Of a stretch of DNA of 6,149 nt, positions 1 to 5,260 are shown piece after piece (the first letter of the stretch is position 1; every line of letters starts with the position of its first letter). A model generated the notes under the pieces. The model worked only from the letters and a program-made list of their open reading frames with translations. It searched no databases and had not been told where the DNA came from. This DNA comes from Brachybacterium sp. (GTDB lineage: Bacteria; Actinomycetota; Actinomycetes; Actinomycetales; Dermabacteraceae). The position numbers and the translations under genes are program-made. Where the stretch lies: the NCBI GenBank assembly GCA_030451965.1, contig JAKDNE010000204.1, positions 1 to 6,149 of the forward strand, given 5' to 3'.

Positions 1-57
1 TTCAGGCCCGGCCCCGTCCGCGCGCCAGCACCCCGCCGTGCTGGTGCCGGGCCTGAA
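1..57. repeat. 12-bp inverted repeat with an inner hairpin at the window's left edge
   Basis: TTCAGGCCCGGC (1-12) pairs perfectly with 46-57. Inside the loop, CCAGCAC (25-31) pairs with GTGCTGG (38-44) around a 6-base loop. The inner 3' arm contains the GTG at 38. If that GTG were the real start, the hairpin could hide it. If translation begins further left it is ordinary coding DNA. The pairing is seen; a role is speculative. Confidence 0.5.
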
Positions 58-2092
58 GCGTCTGCTGAAGGGCTCGTGGGAGCAGCGGCGATGGTTCGTC
101 CTCGCCGTGCTCGGGGCCACCGCCTTCGCCCTGCTGCAGATCGCGACCTCCGCCGTCATCGGCCGCGTCACCGAACAGGTGATCGTGCCGTCCTTCCAGC
201 GCGGCGAGGCGACCCCGGCGCTGCTGATCGGCGGCGGCCTGGCGATCCTCGGCATCGCCGTGGCCCGCGCCGTCACCGTGATGGCCCGCCGCGTCTTCGC
301 CGCCGCCACCCAGTTCGAGCTGTTCGGCCTCTACCGCGAACGGATCGCTGCGGTCTACGCGAAGGTGCCGCTGCTGTGGCACCGCCGCCAGGCCACCGGC
401 ACCCTGCTCAGCTCCGTCTACGCCGACGTCGAGGCCACGTTCTTCGCGATGGCACCCTTCCCCTTCGCGCTGTCCACCATCGTGATGCTGGCCTACGCGA
501 CCGTGGTCGTGGCCCGCATCGACCCGGTGATCCTGCTGGTCATGCTCGCGCTGATCGTGCTGCTGATCATCCTCAACGTGCTGCTGCAGCGCTTCGCGAC
601 CCCGATCGCCATGCGCTCCCAGCAGCTGCGCGCCGAGGTCGCCGAGATCGCCCACGAATCCTTCGACGGCGCCAACGTGGTGAAGTCCCTGGGCCGCGAG
701 GACGTCGAGGAGGAGCGCTTCGACCGCGCGGCGGATGATCTTCGCGAGGCGGGCATCCGCTTCGGCTACGTGCGCGGCTGGTTCGACCCGCTGATCGACG
801 CCCTGCCCAACCTCGGCATCCTCGCCGTCGCCGTGCTCGGCGCCTGGCGCATCGGCGACGGCCACCTCACCACCGGCCAGCTGGTCGAGGTCGCCTACCT
901 GTTCACGCTGATGTCCCTGCCGATCCGCTCCTTCGGCTGGGTGCTCGGCGACCTCTCCCGCACCGTCGTCGGCGGCGGTCGCGTCCAGCAGATCCTCGAC
1001 GTCACCGACGAGCGCACCTACGGCCCCGATCCGCTGCCCGCGGGACCCGGGGTGCTCACCCTGGACGAGGTCACCTTCGTGTACCTCGACGACCCCGCCC
1101 AGGTGATCCTCGGCCACGACATCCGCAGCGTCGACCTGCAGATCCGTGAGGGGCACGCCCTGGCCGGCGTCAGCCTGCGCGCCGACCCGCGCGCCGGCAC
1201 CCGGGTGCTCGCCGTCGTCGGCGCCACCGGCTCCGGCAAGTCCACCCTCGCCCTGGTCGCCGCGGGCCTCGTCCACCCCACCTCCGGCGCGGTGCGCCTG
1301 GACGGGGCGGACCTGCGCTCCCTCACGGCCGACGCGCTCACCGCCGACGTCGCCCTGGTCCTGCAGCAGGCCTTCGTGTTCGACGAGACGGTGCGCTGGA
1401 ACGTCACCCTCGGGGACGACATCGACGAGGCCACCGTCCGCTGGGCGCTGCGCGTCGCCCAGGCCGAGGAGTTCGTCGACGCCCTGCCGGACGGCCTGGA
1501 CACCGAGCTGGGGGAGCGGGGCGGCTCGCTCTCCGGTGGCCAGCGCCAGCGCATCGCCCTGGCCCGGGCGCTCGCCCGTCGGCCGCGGCTGCTGATCCTC
1601 GACGACGCCACCAGCGCCTGCGACCCCAGCGTGGAGCTCGCGATCCTCGACGGGATCCGCCGCGAGATGACCGCCTCCACGCTGCTGCTGATCGCCTACC
1701 GCAAATCCACCATCTCGCTCGCCGACCAGGTCGTCTTCCTCGATCACGGCCGCGTCGAAGCCGCCGGCACGCATGAGGAGCTGCGCGGGCGCAGCGAGGG
1801 CTACCGCTCGCTGGTCGACGCCTACGACGAGGCCGCGATCAGCCACAACCTGCTGGAGTCCTCCGGACCGCAGCCCAGCGACGGCCCCGACCCGTCGGTC
1901 GCCGTGCCCGCCGCCCGCGCTCGCACCGTCGCCGATGCGCGCGAGCACCACAGCTCCAGCCGCTTCCGCTACGAGGACGACAACGGCGTGGCCGACCACT
2001 GCCAGGACGACGGCGAGCAGGACGACGGCCAACGGGACCACCACCAGGACCAGCACCGGGACCATCGCGAGAACGAGGAGGAGGACCGATGA
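2..2092 (+). CDS. ABC exporter half-transporter, subunit 1 (degenerate ATPase site), 5' end uncertain or cut by the window
   Basis: A membrane-embedded type IV (ABCB-like) exporter half-subunit that should pair with the product of the next gene and use ATP to move an unknown substrate outward. Numbering from the GTG at 38, hydrophobic helices lie near residues 18-40, 62-85, 133-160, 162-185, 250-270 and 280-300. The ATPase domain then shows an A-loop Tyr (Y349), Walker A (G395-S402, GATGSGKS), Q-loop (Q443), signature LSGGQRQ (498-504), Walker B Asp D522 and a D-loop. Two catalytic residues deviate: Asp523 replaces the usual Glu, and Tyr554 (IAYRKST) replaces the switch His. About 22 extra residues lie between the A-loop and Walker A compared with subunit 2. 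After the usual end of the domain (about residue 603) comes an 80-residue tail ending in a very acidic, His- and Gln-rich stretch. The frame is open to the window edge and GTG38 has no good ribosome site, so the true start is probably further left. The family is certain; the substrate is not. Confidence 0.95.
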   Translation, partial: SGPAPSARQHPAVLVPGLKRLLKGSWEQRRWFVLAVLGATAFALLQIATSAVIGRVTEQVIVPSFQRGEATPALLIGGGLAILGIAVARAVTVMARRVFAAATQFELFGLYRERIAAVYAKVPLLWHRRQATGTLLSSVYADVEATFFAMAPFPFALSTIVMLAYATVVVARIDPVILLVMLALIVLLIILNVLLQRFATPIAMRSQQLRAEVAEIAHESFDGANVVKSLGREDVEEERFDRAADDLREAGIRFGYVRGWFDPLIDALPNLGILAVAVLGAWRIGDGHLTTGQLVEVAYLFTLMSLPIRSFGWVLGDLSRTVVGGGRVQQILDVTDERTYGPDPLPAGPGVLTLDEVTFVYLDDPAQVILGHDIRSVDLQIREGHALAGVSLRADPRAGTRVLAVVGATGSGKSTLALVAAGLVHPTSGAVRLDGADLRSLTADALTADVALVLQQAFVFDETVRWNVTLGDDIDEATVRWALRVAQAEEFVDALPDGLDTELGERGGSLSGGQRQRIALARALARRPRLLILDDATSACDPSVELAILDGIRREMTASTLLLIAYRKSTISLADQVVFLDHGRVEAAGTHEELRGRSEGYRSLVDAYDEAAISHNLLESSGPQPSDGPDPSVAVPAARARTVADAREHHSSSRFRYEDDNGVADHCQDDGEQDDGQRDHHQDQHRDHRENEEEDR
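2075..2085 (+). promoter_or_regulatory. Strong ribosome binding site inside the end of ABC subunit 1
   Basis: A purine run, GAGGAGGAGGA, lies 3 bases before the ATG at 2089. It contains AGGAGG in two registers, ending 4 or 7 bases before the start. The same bases encode the Glu-Glu-Glu-Asp end of subunit 1. Together with the ATGA stop/start overlap at 2089-2092 this supports translational coupling and roughly equal synthesis of the two subunits. Seen directly; the coupling is inferred. Confidence 0.8.
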
Positions 2093-3981
2093 CCGCCGCC
2101 CCCGCCGCACACGCGAAGACCGAGTCCTCCGCCCTCGGCGCCGAGGCCACCACCGAGGAGTCCGCGCTGCACACGGTGCGCCGCGGCCTCGCGCTGGCCC
2201 CCGGCGCCCTGCAGGGCCTGTGGATCACGATCCTGCTCGCCGTCATCGCCACCGCCGGCAAGGTGGTGGTCCCGATCTCGGTCCAGGCCATCCTCGACCG
2301 CGGCATCATCGAGCCCGAGACCCCCGACATCGCCTTCGTCGCCGTTGCCGCAGGGATCGCCGCGCTGGTGCTGCTGAGCACCTCGGTGTGCAACATCGTC
2401 ATGAACCGGCGACTGTTCCGCCTGGCCGAGACGTCGCTGGCGACCCTGCGCAAGCGCGCCTTCCGCCACATCCACGACCTGTCCCTGCTCACCCAGGGCA
2501 CCGAGCAGCGCGGTGCCCTCGTCTCCCGCGTGACCAGCGACGTCGACACCGTCAGCCAGTTCATGAGCTTCGGCGGCATCATGCTGGTGGTGATGAGCAT
2601 GCAGCTCGTGCTCGCCACCGCCGTGATGCTCTTCTACTCCTGGCCGCTGGCGATCGTGGTGTGGCTCTGCTACATCCCGATCCTGCTGGTCATGGGGACG
2701 CTGCAGCGCCGGATCCGGGCACGGTTCCAACTGGTGCGCACCGAGGTGGGCCGCATGCTCGGTTCCGTCTCCGAGGCTCTCGTCGGCTCCGCGACCGTGC
2801 GCGCCTACGGCATCGAGGCCCGCACCCGGGGCACCCAGACCTCCCGCGTCCGCAACGTGCGCGACGCCCAGTTCTCCGTGCTGAAACCGCAGTCCGCCTC
2901 CTTCTTCCTCTCGGAGACGGCCGACGGGCTCGCCACCGCCGTGGTGGTCGTGGTCGGGATCGTGCTGGGCACCGAGACGTTCGGCATCTCCCTGCCCGGC
3001 GCGGACCTCACCGCCGGTGGCGTGATCGCCTTCGTCTTCCTCGTCTCCCTGTTCAGCCAGCCGGTGCGGATGGGCATCGAGATGCTGATGCAGGCCCAGA
3101 ACGCGGTGGCCGGCTGGCGGCGCGTGCTCGGTGTGCTCGACACCCCGGCCGACGTCGCCGACCCCGCCGGCGCCATGGACCCCCACACCGGCCGACGGGA
3201 CGAGCCGGAGCCCGGCGCGACGGCCCTGCCCGCAGGCCTGCTGGACATCGAGATCCGCGAACTGCGCTATTCCTACCCCACCGGCCCCGAGGTGCTGCAC
3301 GGCCTCAGCGTCGACCTGCCCGCCCGTTCCCGCATCGCGATCGTGGGCGAGACCGGCAGCGGCAAGACCACCTTCGCCAAGCTGCTGACCCGCATGATGG
3401 ACCCAGCCTCCGGCGAGATCCTCATCGGCGGGATCCCGCTGCACCTGATCCCCTACGACTCCCTGCGCTCGCGGGTGATCATGGTGCCGCAGGAGGGCTT
3501 CCTCTTCGACACCACCGTCGGCGGGAACCTGCTGTACGGCAAGCCCGGCGCGAGCGAGGCGGAGATGCGCCAGGCCCTCGACGAACTGGGCCTGGGCACC
3601 TGGGTCCAGGAGCTGCCCGAGGGCCTGGACACCCCCGTCGGCCAGCGCGGCGAATCCCTCAGCGCGGGGGAGCGGCAGCTGGTGGCCCTGGCCCGCGCCT
3701 ACCTCGCCGACCCGGACATCATCGTGCTCGACGAGGCCACCAGCGCCGTGGACCCCGCCGCGGACGTGCGCCTGCAGCAGGCCATCGACGGCCTCGCCCG
3801 CGGACGCACCACGATCACCATCGCCCACCGGCTCTCCACCGCCGAGCGCGCCGACCGGATCATGGTGCTGGACCACGGCGACCTGGTCGAGCACGGCACG
3901 CACGCCGAGCTGGTCGATCTCGATGACGGGATCTACGCCGGGCTGCACCGCTCCTGGGTCGCGCACCGCAGCCAGCGGTGA
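2089..3981 (+). CDS. ABC exporter half-transporter, subunit 2 (catalytically intact ATPase site)
   Basis: The partner of the upstream subunit: a 630-residue membrane domain plus ATPase fusion of the exporter type, of normal length for the family. The N-terminal 40 residues are Ala/Thr/Glu-rich. Hydrophobic helices follow near residues 43-65, 80-108, 160-185, 186-205, 280-305 and 308-330. A variable Pro/Asp-rich linker (about 350-385) precedes the ATPase domain. That domain has Walker A GETGSGKT (420-427), Q-loop Gln468, signature LSAGERQ (524-530), Walker B LDE with Asp548 and catalytic Glu549, and switch His580 (IAHRLST). The Glu and His are intact, but the signature departs from LSGGQ. In heterodimeric exporters this pattern fits a subunit that supplies the working Walker A/B/His to the good site and the weak signature to the degenerate site. 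The ATG at 2089 is well supported by the strong ribosome site and the 4-base overlap. The stop overlaps the next gene's GTG. Substrate unknown; lipid, peptide or drug export are all possible. Confidence 0.96.
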   Translation: MTAAPAAHAKTESSALGAEATTEESALHTVRRGLALAPGALQGLWITILLAVIATAGKVVVPISVQAILDRGIIEPETPDIAFVAVAAGIAALVLLSTSVCNIVMNRRLFRLAETSLATLRKRAFRHIHDLSLLTQGTEQRGALVSRVTSDVDTVSQFMSFGGIMLVVMSMQLVLATAVMLFYSWPLAIVVWLCYIPILLVMGTLQRRIRARFQLVRTEVGRMLGSVSEALVGSATVRAYGIEARTRGTQTSRVRNVRDAQFSVLKPQSASFFLSETADGLATAVVVVVGIVLGTETFGISLPGADLTAGGVIAFVFLVSLFSQPVRMGIEMLMQAQNAVAGWRRVLGVLDTPADVADPAGAMDPHTGRRDEPEPGATALPAGLLDIEIRELRYSYPTGPEVLHGLSVDLPARSRIAIVGETGSGKTTFAKLLTRMMDPASGEILIGGIPLHLIPYDSLRSRVIMVPQEGFLFDTTVGGNLLYGKPGASEAEMRQALDELGLGTWVQELPEGLDTPVGQRGESLSAGERQLVALARAYLADPDIIVLDEATSAVDPAADVRLQQAIDGLARGRTTITIAHRLSTAERADRIMVLDHGDLVEHGTHAELVDLDDGIYAGLHRSWVAHRSQR

Positions 3982-4922
3982 GCGGGATGAACGGGACGAG
4001 AGGCGGCAGCGACCCCCTGCACCCTCCGGTCCCGCCGATCTCCTCGCGCGATGAGCCGCGGTTCCGCGACCGCGAACGCAAGAGCGCGCTCGCCGCCGCC
4101 TTCCAGGAGCAGGGGGAGGACTACGACCGGCTGCGGCCGGGGTATCCGGGCGTCGCGCTCGACGCGATGCTCGCGCCGATGCCGATGCCGATGCCGATGC
4201 CGATGCCGATGCCGATGCCGATGCCGGTGCCGGTGCCGGTGCCGGTGCCGGTGGGGGAGGCCGGTGGCGTGGTGCGAGCGATCGATCTCGGCGCGGGCAC
4301 GGGGAAGCTCTCCTGGGCGCTCGCCGACCGGGGCCTGTCCGTGACGGCGGTGGACACCAGCCCCGCCATGCTCGCGACCGCCCGCCGACGACGGGCCGAG
4401 ACCATGCCGCCGCGCGCCCCGATGCTCACCACGCACCTCGCGCCTGCGGAGGCGACCGGGCTGCCTGCAGGCTCCGCCGAGCTGGTCACCGTCGCTCAGG
4501 CCTGGCACTGGTTCGACGCGGCCGCGGCGTCGGCCGAGGTCGCGCGGCTGCTGGTGCCCGGCGGGGTGCTCGCGCTGGTGTGGAACATGCTCGACGTGAC
4601 GATCCCGTGGGTGCACCGCCTCTCGCGGATCATGCATGCCGGGGACATCCACCGCGAGGACTTCCTGCCCACCGTCGGCCCCGAGCTCGAGCTCACGGAG
4701 CGCAGCATGCACCAGTGGGAGGACCCGATGCCCACCCAGGACGTCATCGACCTCGCCCGCACCCGCAGCTACGTCATCACCGCCCCCGAGGAGCGCCGTG
4801 CGAAGGTGCTCGCGAACCTCGACTGGTACCTGCACGAGCACCTCGGACATGCGCGCGGCGAGCTGGTCGGCGTCCCGTACCGCACGGACCTGTTCCTGTA
4901 CCGGGTGGTGGAGCAGGGCTGA
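3978..4922 (+). CDS. Class I SAM-dependent methyltransferase with an internal Met-Pro/Val-Pro repeat
   Basis: A soluble protein of 314 residues, probably transferring a methyl group from S-adenosylmethionine to an unknown small molecule. The Rossmann-type signs are an N-terminal EDYDRLRPGYP block (about residues 46-56), motif I AIDLGAGTGKL (Asp103, glycines 105, 107 and 109), an acidic residue closing strand 2 (Asp126, in VTAVDTSPAM), and AQAWHWFD (Trp176, His177, Trp178). The last is typical of the Methyltransf_11-like group with this YDRLRPGYP start. Residues 68-91 are (MP)8(VP)4, encoded by a hexanucleotide array, in what is normally a short linker before motif I. The GTG at 3978 overlaps the subunit 2 stop (GTGA). 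An ATG at 3987, nine bases on, is a fair alternative. Neither has a strong ribosome site, so translation probably depends on coupling. Its place in the operon suggests it modifies the exported compound or acts with it, but nothing in the sequence proves this. Confidence 0.9.
   Translation: MSGMNGTRGGSDPLHPPVPPISSRDEPRFRDRERKSALAAAFQEQGEDYDRLRPGYPGVALDAMLAPMPMPMPMPMPMPMPMPVPVPVPVPVGEAGGVVRAIDLGAGTGKLSWALADRGLSVTAVDTSPAMLATARRRRAETMPPRAPMLTTHLAPAEATGLPAGSAELVTVAQAWHWFDAAAASAEVARLLVPGGVLALVWNMLDVTIPWVHRLSRIMHAGDIHREDFLPTVGPELELTERSMHQWEDPMPTQDVIDLARTRSYVITAPEERRAKVLANLDWYLHEHLGHARGELVGVPYRTDLFLYRVVEQG
4179..4250 (+). repeat. In-frame hexanucleotide tandem array (ATGCCG)8(GTGCCG)4
   Basis: Eight perfect ATGCCG units (4179-4226) are followed directly by four perfect GTGCCG units (4227-4250), then GTG and unique sequence. 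The array lies inside the methyltransferase gene and in its frame, giving (Met-Pro)8(Val-Pro)4. Because the unit is six bases, gain or loss of copies changes protein length but never the frame. The two blocks differ by one A/G transition shared by all four later units, so the variant unit was itself copied. Confidence 0.98.
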
Positions 4923-4931
4923 CCCGGGTCG

Positions 4932-4943
4932 CGGAACGTTCCG
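4932..4943. repeat. Perfect 12-bp palindrome CGGAACGTTCCG
   Basis: The 12 bases read the same on both strands, and the site begins 10 bases after the methyltransferase stop. It has no spacer and no T-run, so it is a poor intrinsic terminator on its own. It resembles a dimeric protein site or a chance element. The pairing is seen directly; the role is unknown. Confidence 0.75.
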
Positions 4944-4949
4944 AGCCCC

Positions 4950-5011
4950 TCCACGCGCCGAGCCCCTCCATGCGCCGAGCCCAGCGGTGTCGTATTCCAC
5001 GCGCCGAGCCC
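4950..5011. repeat. Three copies of a 16-bp module, TCCAYGCGCCGAGCCC
   Basis: Copies lie at 4950-4965, 4967-4982 and 4996-5011. They are identical except for T instead of C at the fifth base of the second copy. Start-to-start spacing is 17 and then 29 bases. A partial copy, CCGAGCCC, precedes them at 4941-4948. Spacing is too irregular and spacers too short for a CRISPR array. It may be a small dispersed intergenic repeat. Confidence 0.85.
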
Positions 5012-5032
5012 ACCAGCGTCTTGTCCGCGCCC

Positions 5033-5047
5033 GTGCGCTGAGCGCAC
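5033..5047. repeat. 15-bp odd palindrome with a central G
   Basis: GTGCGCT, G, AGCGCAC gives two perfect 7-base arms around one central base (5040). As RNA it would form only a short stem with a 5-base loop. It looks more like a DNA operator-type symmetry than a terminator, but GC-rich DNA makes such palindromes fairly easy to get by chance. Confidence 0.65.
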
Positions 5048-5110
5048 TCTCGTGCCGAGGCCGCGCGTGCGCCAGAGCCTGGTCGGACTGCGGGGCTGCA
5101 GGGCGGGGGC

Positions 5111-5163
5111 AGGCGGTCTGAGCTGTCGCCATGCCCGGCTCATGGAGACAGCTCAGACTGTCT
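5111..5163. terminator. Long interrupted hairpin, possible bidirectional terminator
   Basis: A perfect 12-bp stem pairs 5116-5127 (GTCTGAGCTGTC) with 5147-5158. Inside it, after one G/A mismatch (5128/5146), a 5-bp stem CCATG/CATGG (5129-5133 with 5141-5145) closes a 7-base loop. Outside it, five more pairs are possible on the plus-strand RNA (5111-5115 with 5159-5163), two of them G-U. The total is about 22 pairs. It sits between convergent genes, where a terminator is expected. No T-run follows on either strand, so it is not a classic intrinsic terminator. Actinobacterial terminators often lack the run, which keeps this role possible. Confidence 0.6.
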
Positions 5164-5206
5164 CGAAGCGTCTCGAAGCGTCTCGAAGCGTCTCGAAGCG
5201 TCTCGA
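5161..5206. repeat. Tandem decamer array (TCTCGAAGCG)4 plus a partial unit
   Basis: Four identical 10-base units fill 5161-5200, followed by a truncated fifth, TCTCGA, at 5201-5206. The array begins directly in the outer edge of the 3' arm of the hairpin. The unit is close to one helical turn, so every copy faces the same side of the DNA. The perfect identity suggests recent expansion by slippage. It lies outside any credible gene. Confidence 0.97.
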
Positions 5207-5246
5207 GTGGCACGAGCGGCGGCGCGGTGCCACCAGCGGCAGGCAG

Positions 5247-5260
5247 CGTCACCGGTGACG
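5247..5260. repeat. Perfect 14-bp palindrome over the stop codon of the minus-strand gene
   Basis: CGTCACCGGTGACG is its own reverse complement and includes the TGA stop (5251-5249 on the minus strand). As RNA it would form a 5-bp stem with a CCGG loop. It encodes the final Arg-His-Arg of the DUF559-type protein on the minus strand. Function unknown. Confidence 0.75.

Larger units (their letters stand above)
4923..5248. other. Non-coding spacer between convergent genes, rich in repeats and palindromes
   Basis: A 326-base gap between the methyltransferase stop and the stop of the minus-strand gene. I see no credible gene in it: the open frames crossing it are low-complexity shadows with no recognisable protein. 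It contains, in order, a 12-bp palindrome, three copies of a 16-bp module, a 15-bp odd palindrome, a long interrupted hairpin and a perfect decamer array. Each is listed separately. As the two flanking genes point at each other, transcription from both sides should end here. Confidence 0.85.

Noticed and set aside
2..2110. 702-residue minus-strand open frame opposite ABC subunit 1
   Set aside because: Low-complexity Val/Ala/Gly/Asp-rich translation with no recognisable domain. It is the mirror of a GC-rich real gene whose motifs are unmistakable.
1773..3926. 717-residue plus-strand open frame overlapping both ABC genes
   Set aside because: Arg/Pro/His-rich composition typical of a wrong frame in GC-rich DNA.
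1969..3966. 665-residue minus-strand open frame opposite ABC subunit 2
   Set aside because: Gly/His/Asp-rich shadow with no family features; the plus strand carries a full ABC exporter.
4950..5011. Possible CRISPR repeats
   Set aside because: Three short copies with gaps of only 1 and 13 bases and no cas genes; spacing does not fit a CRISPR array.
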